Of a DNA stretch of 64,000 nt, positions 21,369 to 32,618 are shown piece by piece. How positions within the stretch are numbered: position 1 is the first letter of the stretch; each line of letters opens with the position of its first letter. Under the pieces are notes generated by a model that worked only from the letters and a program-made list of their open reading frames with translations, was not told the DNA's origin and did not search any database. Source of the stretch: Sycon ciliatum (Eukaryota > Porifera > Calcarea > Leucosolenida > Sycettidae); assembly GCF_964019385.1 (NCBI RefSeq), contig NC_088655.1:17846690-17910689 (forward strand), in the 5' to 3' direction. The position numbers were made by a program, and so were the translations under genes.

Positions 21369-21575
21369 TCATATATTATACGTTTTTACTGTACAATTTG
21401 AAATTTTCAGTTCATGAGAAAAATAGAAACAGTTATATCTTGCTTGGATCGTGGAGTTCATTCGCCATGCCTCGCGAAGAAGTAGCACATCGTCGACGTC
21501 GACGGATGAAGAGGTTTCTCTCCATAGCTCGATGAGCTTCTTCTCCAAGTCGTCAGAAAACACTACGCGAGGCAT
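21369..21575 (-). pseudogene. MADF/SANT-like first-exon fragment (Harbinger type)
   Basis: The ATG at 21575 gives MPRVVFSDDLEKKLIELW followed by SSVDVDDVLLL, then degenerates. The same opening (MPRVxFSxxLExKLIELW) starts the fragment inside the Harbinger-like element at 58842-59666. This is the N-terminus of a Myb/SANT or MADF-like DNA-binding protein such as the accessory ORF of PIF/Harbinger transposons. Helix 2 and 3 residues are missing. No element ends are visible nearby. Confidence 0.5.
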
Positions 21576-21689
21576 GATGTCGGTACAAAAGCAATGGTAC
21601 AAAAGAAATGCGACAGAAACGGCAATCAAAACAACGGGAAGCTACTGGAAGAAAGAAGACGGAAAATACTCGGAAAAAAAACACCACAG

Positions 21690-22615
21690 AATTCAGAAAT
21701 GACAGGCAAAAAAAGGAAACTACAACTTAGTACAAGTATATGTACAGGAGCAGTGCAGTACGAACACGAGGAAAGAAAGCATGAATAATATTCTGGAGCC
21801 TTTCAACGTTCAATAGTTCTCCGGCCTCCTGACCTCACACAGCTTTCCAAACGGCTTGAAAGCAAAAAACCTCGTAGGAGAGGGTTCCGTTTCCGCTGAA
21901 ACCTTTCAAGCGGCTTTCAAGGGCTTTTTTTATTTTCGGAACCGTCACCGTGGCAACATTCACACGTAAGTCACTTGTATGCGGTTTTTCAAGTAGTGTG
22001 AGTACAGCCTTACGTCCGTGAACTTTTACGTCAAAAAGTGAAAAACCTCACGTAAAATTTGACGTGTTTTACGTGAGTTGACTGTCCCGCACGTAAGTTC
22101 ATGACGTGAGTTTTTGGAAGTTTCGCTTGGTTATTCCGACCGAATTTCTGTGAGTTTCCGGAATTTTATCGAAATTGTTGGAAGATTTGATATTTGTGCG
22201 AACTAAACCCGAATCCTGCCAGGCAAAATTTCACGTCACGTCCCACGTGTAACTTAACTTCTAAAAATTACATGTAACGTGAGATTTGCACCGCGTTTTG
22301 AAAAAGGCAAAAAACGTGTAACTTAACCTCTCTAATGAAAGGAAACACCGCAAGAAAAGACAAAACGAAAATACATGTCCCTTTGTCAAAACTTAGAAGA
22401 AACAAACAAAATGCCACCAAGAGACATTTTGAGAGTCAACGTCAATACTCTTGTGCCGTTGTGACAATTCTTGTCTTGCATTGTGCAATGCAAGAAACAA
22501 ACAACCTACGAAATAACTCGTGAACTAACTGTAGGCTAAATCACTACATGTACGCGAAATTGCGTTCCAAAATATACGAAACTTTCTGAGACATTTCATA
22601 TTTCGCATCCTGAGA
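21690..22615. other. Non-coding stretch rich in ACGTGA/TTACGTG words
   Basis: No gene. Between about 21960 and 22330 there are many CACGTAA, TTACGTGA and GACGTG words. The sequence CTTAACCTCTCTAAT at about 22323-22337 also occurs at about 57069, near similar ACGT-rich sequence (57025-57065), suggesting a shared diverged repeat. Confidence 0.35.
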
Positions 22616-22619
22616 GAAA

Positions 22620-23272
22620 TATTGAATAAATAGTTAATACATAATAAATAAACATATGGCCACGACGGCCTTCCCAACATGCCCCCCTCCTTGATACATC
22701 CGTATCAAAGAATGAGTAAAATGAGAAAAGCGATCGAACTGACTAAAGATGGCGATAAGTCAATCTAAAAAGTGCGTACGGACTGTCAGCCTTTCACAAC
22801 CGGACATAGCCGTACAACTGACTTGGTTACCTGCTTGCCTCCGACCTGGAGCTTAGCGACACGCACTCTGCCGTCAGAACCAGGGTAGACCTCCAACACC
22901 CGTCCAAGAGGCCACCTGCCACGGGGGTATCAGCTGACACAACGAGGACGATGTCACCGACACTGAGATCCGGGTACTCTTTCCACCACTTGGAGCGACG
23001 ATTCAGGGCTGGTATCCACTCCTGCTTCCACCTTCGCCAGACATGGGATACAAGCATTTGGACGTATTGCCAGCGGCGCAGAAGACAAGGTGACTCGACG
23101 GCAAGATGATAGTGCTCAATGCGTCCAACCAGGAAGTGATTCGGTGTGGGTGGCAAGTAGTCGCGGTTGTCACTAGAGGGTGAAACAATTGGACGAGAGT
23201 TGAGTAGCGCCTCTGCGCTGCAGGAATGCTGTTCGCAGCTCCTCGTCGGTCACAGAGTCATTATCTCACACG
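22620..23272 (-). mobile_element. BEL/Pao LTR-retrotransposon fragment, copy 2
   Basis: This is a paralogue of 1685-2340: the integrase end, the purine tract and the first roughly 60 bases of a 3' LTR. Similarity to copy 1 continues rightward through the hairpin-rich element into the POU flank, so it spread by segmental duplication and not by a separate integration. Confidence 0.75.
22827..23156 (-). pseudogene. BEL/Pao integrase C-terminal region (DUF5641), copy 2
   Basis: It shows the same motif order as 1895-2224 ([31 protein letters not shown]) and the same frameshift in the C run before the last strand. Only scattered substitutions separate the copies. Confidence 0.8.
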
Positions 23273-23274
23273 TT

Positions 23275-23390
23275 CCCCTAGTAGTATAAGGGGAGGGTGA
23301 GACTTGGGAGGTCGGCCCGAAGGGCCGATTGAGAAAGTCCCTTTTGGCTCACCGCCAGGTGAGCCAGAACCCCCTCCCCCTATACTACTG
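23275..23390. repeat. Hairpin-rich element, copy 2
   Basis: It repeats the three nested stems of 2346-2457, with small substitutions mainly outside the stems (GGCCCGAAGGGCC and GGCTCACC/GGTGAGCC kept). Confidence 0.6.
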
Positions 23391-23674
23391 ACATACCTAG
23401 CACTTTGTAGTCTGGCGTTGGACTTAGGAGAGTGCGATCGCTCGATGAGTGCAACTTTAAAGTTGCTTAGATGAATGAGAGCAGAGTGTGTTTTGGATAT
23501 CAAATATGGCACCGGCAAATAGCCAAGACCTCAAAACAATGTAGGTCATATCTTGCGCATTTACCGGTAATTAGATCAGGGGCTTGACTAACATGACTCA
23601 ACGAAATTACGGTTCACAACCATAAACAACATGAAACGGCATGCGCACAAATGCGATGTGGGACAAATAACAAT

Positions 23675-24532
23675 AAGAATAATGATAGGTACTGAATAAT
23701 GCAATGAATATAACTAAATGCGCACTCATATCACAACCATGGGGACGAATCATGTATTCCAGAACGTTTTCTTGTCACAATTATCAATGGAATTCGTGAC
23801 TAAAGAGAATGATGAAACTACAATAGGATTTATACACTTGCAGTGGAACAGCGAGGATACAAGCATAGTAAGAAAAATAGCACAAACCTAGGAACAATTT
23901 GCACAGGTAATAAACTATAGGTGAGGTGAGAAATGATAGGAAATTCAGCAAGTGCAGTGTGACAATGGACATGCATGTGTAAGTGTGTGTGAGTTCGAAT
24001 TTACTGGAATAGCGTAAGTGCGGTGACATTTTCTTTTTGTTTACAAAGATTTGGATCACGAATGCGAATGTAGACTGCTTCTAGAACTTTTAACTGCTTG
24101 AAACTACTTGCAGAACGAACAACACTGAACCAAGAATCATCATAACTTTCACGACACACGGGGTTAGACAACAAATGCACTTACGCTATTCCAATAAATT
24201 CGCACTCACACACACTTACACATGCATGTCCATTGTCACACTGCACTTGCTGAATTTCCTATCATTTCTCACCTCACCTATAGTTTATTACCTGTGCAAA
24301 TTGTTCCTAGGTTTGTGCTATTTTTCTTACTATGCTTGTATCCTCGCTGTTCCACTGCAAGTGTATAAATCCTATTGTAGTTTCATCATTCTCTTTAGTC
24401 ACGAATTCCATTGATAATTGTGACAAGAAAACGTTCTGGAATACATGATTCGTCCCCATGGTTGTGATATGAGTGCGCATTTAGTTATATTCATTGCATT
24501 ATTAAGATTATTGTCTCCACGTCGCCTTTTTA
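23675..24532. mobile_element. Foldback element with about 328-bp arms in a POU 3' flank
   Basis: The arms 23695-24021 and 24177-24504 are near-perfect inverted repeats around a 155-bp loop. The element splits the POU 3'-flank module between ACAAAT...CAAT and AGATAGTTACT. Each arm holds the same 79-91 codon hydrophobic frame read inward, which simply mirrors the palindrome. No transposase is present. Confidence 0.75.
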
Positions 24533-24687
24533 GATAGTTACTGAGAAGGGGATTATGGGAGCAATCCTACTTGAACAATGTTGTTTGTGTGGTATGTTTT
24601 TTAAAACTTCCCCGCGTGAGTTTTCAGGCGATAGAGATGTCCATCATAATAATATTAGAAACTCGGGTATTGAGCCATTAAAAAATG

Positions 24688-24850
24688 TAGAAAAGAAAAA
24701 GAACATATGGAAACGAGCTAAGAATGTGTTACTACTCTGTGAGTTTTGTGCCTAGTTGTTGCACTTTCTGACTGTATTATAGTATCTAGTTACAGTGGTG
24801 GAGAGTTACTCTTAACTCGTTTCCATACGTTCTTTTTCTTTTCTACATTT
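24688..24850. mobile_element. Short A/T-rich MITE, copy 3
   Basis: The same inverted ends and interior as 3222-3398, again in the 3' flank of a truncated POU copy. Confidence 0.6.
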
Positions 24851-24917
24851 CAAATTATATTAGGTTTTGATTTACAAATTTTCAATTCCTTCAGGAAAAT
24901 GTCCGCCCAGGTTTTCG

Positions 24918-25183
24918 TTATTCGGACTTAGAATTTACAGAAATATCCTCTTCATTTTCATCGCGATCTTCCTCTCTTTTGTCTTGTGAATCTTTGGATT
25001 TGCTGGTGCTACATTCACCGCGCGGTTGAGTTCGGGGTGCTTTTCTAGCATTCTCTTTGGACCGTTGATAGCAACGCCAATTCCGTATGGTTTTGTCCTT
25101 ACGGCAAAACTGTTTGCGAATTCGGCTACATTTTGTGTAGATGGCCAATGATCTTGAGCAAATTCATCCGTCAGAACAGCATG
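24918..25183 (-). pseudogene. Truncated POU-homeobox copy, third homeodomain-tail fragment
   Basis: It encodes IRNWRCYQR in place of helix-3 WFxNxR, then the basic RTQPRGECSTSKS segment and the acidic tail to SKSE-stop. A one-base change breaks the frame upstream of helix 3. It ends at the same GAACAGCATGCTC breakpoint as 3454-3720 and 11621-11886, so all three descend from one truncated ancestor that had already lost Asn51. Confidence 0.8.
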
Positions 25184-25599
25184 CTCAGCGAAGTCACACC
25201 AACTTCTTCTTCACATGTTACTCGAAGAGTTCATTTCATTTATTTCACCCATAGACCATACGTTTCATTCTTTGCGAATGGGTTTACTCACAAAGCTAAT
25301 CGAGTGAAACGAGAAAGTAATACCCGTAGCAATATTTGTCTTGTTAGTGAGGACTGTTCAACCTACATGTACATGCAGTTGTTTCACATACTTGAAGACG
25401 GTTGAAGTACAAGTACATTCATTTATTATTATGTTATTATTATGAACAGTTTCGCGTACTTGAGGACTAGCCTCTTTCCGCCTCTGTGTTCCTGAGCAAT
25501 AGAAGGAGAGAGACAAAACTATACTATTATGATGATGACAAGGGAAGACATGGACTGCAAGGTACGGTTTACAAATCGACAATAAGCAAATAGCACTGA

Positions 25600-26053
25600 G
25601 AAGGATGGGCAAATTCTGTTTCGTCAGTGTTCACTGTGCGTTTTTTACGAAGGCCTTCCACACTTGCCTGTCGGATGCCTTCTGCCGGAGGCTCTGCAGA
25701 TGCGGGCTCCTCTTGAGTGGCGTTTGTCTGTGGACGCAGTCTTGCTGGATCTGGGTGACTGAAGTAGTCAGAGGTCTTCCTGGCTTGGCTGTGTTCGGTG
25801 GATTGAAGTAGAGTGCCATGGCTTGTTGCAGTGGTGTGTCTTCGGGTAGGCGTAGGACATGTCCCAGCATGGTCATTCTTCGTCTGTGGACTTCCTCGGA
25901 GATGGGCTGGCTCTGACATCTCCGGTATAACTCGATGTTTGTGATACGATTGGGGTAATGTATGCCCAGTAGCGAGCGAAGCTGTTGCCTGTGGAACACG
26001 TCCAGCTTGTTGATCCCCACGTACAGCAATTGTACAATAGGGTCGGCATTCAT
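25600..26053 (-). pseudogene. LINE reverse transcriptase, C-terminal fragment
   Basis: The translation runs INKLDVFHRQQLRSLLGIHY, then RRCQSQPISEEVHRRRMTMLGHVLRLPEDTPLQQAM and PGRPLTT. This is the conserved post-palm 'cysteine/HRR...LGH(V/I)LR' region of many invertebrate non-LTR reverse transcriptases. The catalytic palm is absent. The right boundary is cut at 26053 by SINE B sequence. It is dead. Confidence 0.65.
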
Positions 26054-26054
26054 T

Positions 26055-26385
26055 TAAAGGAAGAAAAATGGACCAATCAACTACGAGTTAGGCTATAATG
26101 GTCGGCGTGTCCGCGAGGATAGGAATATCCTCAAAACCTTCGCTTTCTCTTCTAGCGCAGCAAGTTTCTTCCTAGCACCGACACAAAAACCGTCCATCTC
26201 GATTGCGCTTGCCCTGTCGGTACAAGTACATGTAGCCAACAAGGCTGAATACAACTTCGGATATAACGACAGTGTCGTTATAAGCGAAGTTGACTTTCCT
26301 TGTTTTTTCACGATAAGTTGTGAAAGTATTGAATTTCATGATTCCAAGATTTGATTCCAAGATTCAGAGATTCGAACTCACGATG
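26055..26385 (-). mobile_element. tRNA-derived SINE family B, copy 3 (head truncated)
   Basis: It matches the body of 4287-4660. The B-box GAGTTCGAATC survives near 26370, but the A-box side is gone. It is interrupted by the miniature inverted element at 26252-26292. Confidence 0.55.
26252..26292. mobile_element. 41-bp pogo-like terminal-repeat remnant
   Basis: CAACTTCGGATATAACGAC, three bases, then GTCGTTATAAGCGAAGTTG. The two halves are the terminal repeats of the pogo/Tigger-like MITE at 52558-52757 brought together with almost no interior. Confidence 0.6.
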
Positions 26386-26389
26386 ACCT

Positions 26390-27195
26390 CTCTCTACGGT
26401 TCAAGTAATCGTTGCGCGTTGTTCTCACCTGTGCGTATCGCTAAATCATTTAATAATCGTCTAAAACTGTTCATATTTGCACCGCTCAGCCTTCCCTTCG
26501 TAATTATAGCATTCGAATTCACACTTGTCCAGCTTGACACACCGTCAGCTATCGTTACTTCTGTGTACTTGTTACCTACTATAGTCGGTATACTTCATAT
26601 ATTATACGTTTTAGGTTTCTCAAGTCTGGCACCTTTATTCACTTCTATGTGTACCAGGACACCAAATGCCCAAGCTGTATTAAGCTGTATCTCATTGCGC
26701 TATTGGTATCACATTCATTTCTGAGGGCCCTCAAAGTCTGTTCTCACCTTCCAGGAGCAACGCTGACACATTCTGAACTCTGGTGTTTCACGCGGTGTTT
26801 GGCGCGCAGAAAACGGAGGAGAGGAAGTGTTACAATATAACAAGAATATGCCTTATGCTGCAGACTCAGAGCGTAAAGTGGAGAGACGAAGAGCAACGAC
26901 GATAAAGAGCCCCGGCTAGAAACGTTTCTAACGACCATGCGGCGGGCGGAGTGAATGTACCATGGGCTTCTCAAGTGTCCGCAAGCGTGGCGGTAACGTG
27001 TGCGTATTCCAACAGCATACCATAGTAGTAGAATAAATATACCATAGAGACAACAGCAGTGGGACGTCCGGCCAAATTGGTGGTGAGTGAGTTCACGGAG
27101 TGAATGCCCCAGGGGACTCTCACGTGACTACTTGCAGTGCTGTGGTGGTACGCGAAGTCTGAACCGTCACCCTTATTTCCAGTACATCTACATGT
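26390..27195. repeat. Detached POU 5'-flank module plus an inverted element arm
   Basis: 26390-26760 matches the 5' flanks of the POU genes (CACACTTGTCCAGCTTGACACACCGTC and following). 26920-27195 matches the left arm of the 16278-17475 element. No POU coding sequence is attached, so this is a leftover of the duplications. Confidence 0.6.
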
Positions 27196-27304
27196 ATACT
27201 ACAATCATATTGAATGAAATAAAATTGTATCGGAGAATTCGACATGAGTGTATACTACTCTGCACTTTTGTGCATTAAGCACTCTACCTTGAGCTGCCTT
27301 CACC

Positions 27305-27800
27305 GTCCTTGTCTACGAGAGAGCTTGGAAGCTCAGGGCCCTACGCTATGCTTATTTGCCTTGATGACCTAGACAAAAAAACCATAGGGATGTTATAAAT
27401 TCTTTAAAAATTACTTTTTTTTAGACATAACCTGGGATTCGAACCCGCACCATCGCGTGCCCTGCATGCATCCCCCATTACTCTTCGCATACATAATAAT
27501 TCTTCCAAGTTGCTTCACGTTATGATCTTGCATTTGAAAGCCCTATTTGAATATGCATTGTGGCCAGCCGTCTTTGATGATACGGTACGGTACGGGATAG
27601 GTACGGGACAGGTACGATCGAGGGTAATACGACACCGTCTACCGCCTTGATGACGGCAAAAAAAGCATAGGGATGTAATAAACTTTTCAATTCTCCTTTT
27701 TTTCAGGCATATCCTGGAATTCGAACCCGCACTATCGCCCTACATGCATTTCCCCATACACTTCGCATTCATACCCATTCTTTTCGAGCATTATCCGCTA
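27305..27800. repeat. B-box repeat, two direct half-units
   Basis: It contains GGGATTCGAACCCGCAC (27429) and GAATTCGAACCCGCAC (27718), both with the B-box on the minus strand, plus a GGTACGGTACGG tract and the end motif AGCTTGGAAGCTCAGGGCCCTACGCTATGC (27312). The same building blocks form inverted units at 55381-55869 and 61895-62424. Confidence 0.5.
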
Positions 27801-28161
27801 AGGGCTAGCCCCAGTCTCTGAAAGCCAGTGAAAAAATAACGCCCTATTTTGAATAGTGCCCCCGCCGGCCCCCGAGGCTTATAACCAAGCGGAGGGGCAA
27901 ATCTGGTGTTCTTTTGCAAATGCACTTGTCCATCTCAATGCAGTGGTGATTTCCGGATCAAAATCACAGCTATTGTTGCCTCTTCTTCACATGTTACTCG
28001 AAGAGTTCATTTCATTTATTTCAGCCATAGACCATAAGTTTCCTTCTTTGCGAACGGGTTTATTCACAAAGCTAATCGAGTGAAACCAGAAAGTACTACC
28101 CGTAGCAATATTTGTCTACACCACCAGTTACTTGAGAGTCAGCCTATGGGATAAATTAATC

Positions 28162-28472
28162 ATGGTTCGCGTGAGACTCGGCCAAAGGCCCAGTTTCCCG
28201 CATCCGCATGAACGCCACCAACCTCTTGGATCAAAGCGCAGATGCAGCTTCTAAACTGTGGGAAATAAGTAGATCATACCCACCACAAAGTGGTCAAAGA
28301 CCGAAAATCCCATTCACTGCATCCATGTTTCCATCGTGCCAGGCCACGAGTTCCCAATTAACTGTGGGTCGCAGCAGGGCTGGAAAGTCCTTCCACTTCC
28401 AAGCAGGACTTCAACCTGGTATCCTCTGTTTCCCAGTCATGGTCTTAGGCCATCCCACTATGCCTGCCTGCC
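28162..28472 (-). mobile_element. tRNA-derived SINE family A, copy 5
   Basis: It has the end segment GGTTCGCGTGAGACTCGG, the body and the tRNA-like head. The foreign module found beside truncated POU copies (about 27975-28115) lies immediately to the left. Confidence 0.6.
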
Positions 28473-28659
28473 TTAAACTAACAAGACACACAGAAAGAAG
28501 GAAATACAAGAAAACAACAGAAAACAACAGAAAACCATGTACAGCTACATGCGAGTGCGTGCAAACAATAAGAGGACGAAAAACTTGCACGCGGTTTCAC
28601 GCACTACATTTTAGGAGTAAGTTCAAGTTTCTTTCACCTTAGTCTAGCATATTGGGATA

Positions 28660-28885
28660 TGTGGAAAGGAAAAGGACATAATGGATGCGAGTTAAGAGTA
28701 ACTCTCCATCAAAGCAACTAGATACTATATACAGTCAGAAAGTGCAATAATTAGGCACAAAACTGACAAGAGTACTGAGACATTCGACGTCTTGACACCT
28801 AGCTTCAACACATCTCCGTAGCGCTAACCTATCCAGGTACAGTGATGGAGAGCTACTCTTAACTCGTATACATAATTATGTCCTT
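28660..28885. mobile_element. Short MITE, copy 4 (longer, diverged)
   Basis: The ends GGAAAAGGACATAATGG and CATAATTATGTCCTTTTC are inverted, and the interior matches the 3222-3398 element inverted, with an extra central segment. The right end abuts a hAT-like terminus. Confidence 0.5.
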
Positions 28886-28888
28886 TTC

Positions 28889-29212
28889 AGGGGCGGATCC
28901 AGACCCCAAAGCTGAGGGGTGCGAGGATGAAACTTACATAATTATTATATATAATTATACTTCCTTGGAGTACGCCAGCCACGGATAAATTTCAATCCAC
29001 GAGAGCTGAAAACGTCTTCCAGATGTCGATGGGTAGTCCATGCGGTTCGAAGGCTTCCAGACATTATCTAGGAGCGACTTGATGTCATCATTGCTGGCAT
29101 TCTCCATCAATCCAGCAAATCGCCCAATGTCAAAAGGATGATGGCTCTCACAACGACGCTTAGCAGCAGGCTCCATGGTCTCACCAGCTGGTCCACCAGC
29201 TGTGTCCGACAT
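28889..29212 (-). pseudogene. hAT-type transposase / ZMYM-like N-terminal exon fragment
   Basis: The ATG at 29212 opens an 85-aa frame: MSDTAGG..., a basic KRRC patch, HPFDIGRF, then FQLSWIEIYPWLAYSKE. This is the conserved run just before the TTF-type zinc finger of many hAT transposases and ZMYM-like host proteins (W..YPWL.YS). The frame stops where that zinc finger should begin, with a possible donor GTATAA at the junction. CAGGGGCGGATCCAGACCCC-like sequence at 28889 resembles a hAT terminal repeat, so this is probably an internally deleted hAT element. No matching right terminus or 8-bp duplication is evident. Confidence 0.55.
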
Positions 29213-29934
29213 CTCCGCTCAGCATGCACAGAAACGGAGTCGGAACAAGCAGTGAGAATTTGAAAGAAGCTAACACGACAAATGAACACGACAAATGAAA
29301 CATGCAACGTCAAAAGTAAAGAACTTCGAAGTGAGTTTGTTGCCAGTGAAAAAGTAACAGTTAGTTCCAAAAAAGTTCTATTCCAAATGTGCAGCCCTGG
29401 CGCGTTGACGTGCACAACGAGCAGTTGAGCACGTGTCCAGAACGATCACGTGATTGCACACAAATCATCCGCGGATCCGCGCAGCGAGCCTGGGGCTGGC
29501 CTGGCCTGACCTTTTTTTTTTTTTTTGGAAAAATCCTGACGGGTTCATTTGCACCCTTCGCACTCCGAGTTTCATATTGGGATATGTTAGGGATAATAAT
29601 TATCACTTTTAAGATGTAAAGAACTCTTCATTTCAAATGGTGAACGGTACTATTCGGCCAATAAAATGCTCTTCCTCTCCTCTCCTCCATGCGCTCTCAC
29701 AGCCGACTCACTGCTACCCTCAGTAGCCATTACATACACCAACCAAGGAAGGATTGCAGGTAGATACTGAAATTCCTCCTGACAGCTGTTTCGCCTTCAT
29801 AAGGCTCATCAGAGAAGGTGATATTGAATAGGATGATATCAGGTGGAGATGGTCAGATTTATACTACAAAACATGGGCGCAAGTTTACGGGCAAAGTGTG
29901 AGAATGAGAAGTTACAATTCTCCAGCAACACAGT

Positions 29935-30045
29935 GCCAGGGGTTCCAAGAAAATGGCAGGTGAGTAATCCAATCACAAGCTGCTCACCTCTCCAGCAACA
30001 CAGTGCCAGGGGTTCCAAGAAAATGCCAGGTGAGAAATCCAATCA
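29935..30045. repeat. Two-copy tandem repeat of about 69 bp
   Basis: CTCCAGCAACACAGTGCCAGG...AAAATGGCAGGTGAG...CAATCACA is repeated from about 29920 to 30045 with few changes. The surrounding 29220-30200 has no recognised gene; a poly-T run lies at 29512-29527. Confidence 0.6.
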
Positions 30046-30225
30046 CACTGAGCTGCTAACATAAATTTTCTAACGGCTAGGTGATAGTTTTTAAGAATTT
30101 TGGCGAGCCACCAAACAAAGTGAAAGAAAGTAGAGTACTAAGCGTGCAGTGCAGCAAAAGTTACAAAGAGTGCACACACGCATGAATGGACTGTAGTTAC
30201 ATGTAGATCTACTTTTCACTTGGGC

Positions 30226-30480
30226 AGTTCTCCAGCCAACCGCGCAGGCATGCAGAGACGCACCACGTCGACTGTCCCAGCAGAGTCCCCCTCCGGCGTT
30301 CTCCCGAGCAACAGATCTCCGCTGGCCGTCACACCTTGCTGCGGACCGTACGTGGCCGGACCGACCGCTACCTCGCGCTGTCCCCATTTGCGCCTCCGTT
30401 GCTCGCTGCCGTTGAACGTCGAGACAACCCGGCCGAGCGTGGCGAAAGCAGAAATGAGAGTCCTAGGAGGAATTCGCTCG
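30226..30480 (-). other. GC-rich open segment, function unknown
   Basis: A GC-rich island lies inside AT-rich surroundings and is open on both strands. The minus frame (ADERIPPRTLISAF...GSEQRRRKWGQREVAVG...GDLLLGRT) looks more protein-like. It is fused upstream to POU-flank repeat sequence, so the island is an insertion. I recognise no family. Confidence 0.3.
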
Positions 30481-31856
30481 TCTGCATGGTAAAAGAAAGG
30501 TGGTAAAACATCAAGTTGTTTTCTGACATACCTACATATAGCACATTGTAGTCTGGCGTTGGACTTAGGAGAGTGCGATCGCTCTATGAGTGAAACCTTA
30601 AAGTTGCTTGGATGAATGAGACCGGAGTGTGTATTGGATATCAAATTATGGCACCGGCCGATAGCCAAGTACGCAAAACAATGCAGGTCATATCAAGCGC
30701 ATTTACCGGCATACATTAGACCCGGGACTTGACTAACATGACTCAAAACGTAGACGAAATTGCCGTTCACAACCATAAACAACATGAAACGGCATTCGAA
30801 CAAAATTATTTGTGAGATGGTACAAACAACAATCAGACAGTTACTTAGAATGGGAGTACGAGGTGAATAGCATTTTCTGGACATGAAAATAAAATAGAGC
30901 CCCACTGGCTGTGTGTTTTACATTTTTCATATCTTTTTGTATCTATTGTATGGCCTACTCCTTCATCTTTCCAAATTATGTGACAATTGCCCATGCTGTG
31001 ATCCGAGAGACTTTATTGCAGGATGTTTTCGACAGGCTAATTTGTTGGCCTAAATTTCAGTGTATGGAATTCTGGACATGAAAGTAAAATAGCGTCAATA
31101 GGCATCCTATACTGCAACATTTTTGTTATTTTTTCTATTGGTGGACTGCAGTTGGCCTCTTCACACTTCCCGCCAACAGGTCCAAGACTATATAGCGTCT
31201 GAAGTGGAGTGCACATGGGGAAGCCAACGATTCGTCCATAACTTCTTATTTTACTCAAAATTCAAAATTCTCATGCGACATAGTACGACAAAACTCGTTG
31301 AAATGCCTCACAAGAAAAGGCTATCAACAAGGCATCGACATGAGGAGAAACTACAACAGCCCAGCTGTCAACTACGGCAAGAAAAAACTTCATCAACCTG
31401 ACTGACTTGACTCTACACGCGACGAAAAATTATTTTACTCGAAATGTCCAGAAATGTACAATGTTCAGAAATAGCAATTCACCTGGTATGGGAACAATCC
31501 TACTTGAACAATGTTGTTGTCGTTGTATGTTTTTTACCCCCCCCCCCGCATGAGTTTTCAGGAGAGAGAGATGTCCATCATAAAAAAGTATGGTTATTGA
31601 TTAAAAAAATTACAATTACTTCAGGAAGATGTCCGCCTAGGTATTTGTTATTCTGACTCAGACTCTTCAGAAGTATCCTCTTCATCTTCATCGAGATCTT
31701 CCACTCTTTGGTCTTGTGAAGCTTGCGATCTGCCTGGTTGAGTTCGGCGTGCTCTTCGAATATTATGCCTGGTTCGTTTATTGGTAAACCAATACAGTAT
31801 GGTTTCTGTCCTTAAGGCAAGACTGTTAGCCAATTCGGCTAACTTTTGTTGAGATG

Positions 31857-32431
31857 TTTTCATTTCTTGTTGGCTGAGTTTTACGAAATAAACAAGAAAT
31901 GTTGTTCTTTTCGAACGAACAGGTCTGGGACCGAGGTCCAACAGTTTTGGGCGTACTGGTACGCCGCAGTCCCTCATCTTTTGTTTTCTTGCTTTGCAAG
32001 CTGGTTTCCCACCCTCCCTCCCAATGAGGAGCTTTGTACGGTTTTCACACACAGATCATGATTGTGAGAGCGCTGCGTTACTCTCTCTCTCTGATAGATT
32101 TCTCAATATTGCTGCTACAATACAGGTTATAAGTTGTGCGAGGTGTGGAATGTGCGGATGCTCTGTCGATTGCTCTGCTTTTCTGTATGATTCACCTCGC
32201 ACAATGCTGTCACTCTATGAGGTGTTGTTTTCGCTGGACGTTTTTCTGTCTGTGTTCTGGACACAAGAGTGCAACCAGCCTTGCTGTGGCTGTCCCCCTG
32301 TGGCTGTCCCCCCGCAGTTGTTATTCTGTGATGAGTGTGTGAGTGTGTGTGTGTGTGTGTGTATGTGTGAGAGAGAGAGAGTGTGTGTGTGTGAGTATGT
32401 GTGCAGTACTGACGTGTGAGTGAGAAAAGAA
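31857..32431. mobile_element. Insertion splitting the homeodomain of POU copy D
   Basis: 575 bp interrupts the homeodomain between the GATG and GCC of GATGGCCAATG. It contains a CTCTCTCTCT run and a (TG)n tract at about 32335-32400. No element ends are recognised. Confidence 0.5.
32335..32400. repeat. (TG)n/(GA)n microsatellite
   Basis: GTGTGTG runs with an embedded GAGAGAGAGA block. Confidence 0.9.
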
Positions 32432-32618
32432 GGCCAATGATCTTGAGCAAACTCATCCATAAGAACAGCATACTGATACTGTGAAAGTAGCTTGCGGGCT
32501 CGGCCACTTCGCAATTTGGTAGTACTTGTATCTCGTGGGGCACTAGCGTTCCTGTCTACGTCATCTAGCCATGCTTTGAATATTGGGTACAACGAATTCA
32601 TTTTAGCGTCACTATACG

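Noticed and set aside
23784-24414. Two identical hydrophobic ORFs that could be membrane proteins
   Set aside because: They are mirror copies in the arms of one palindrome; there is no independent evidence of coding.
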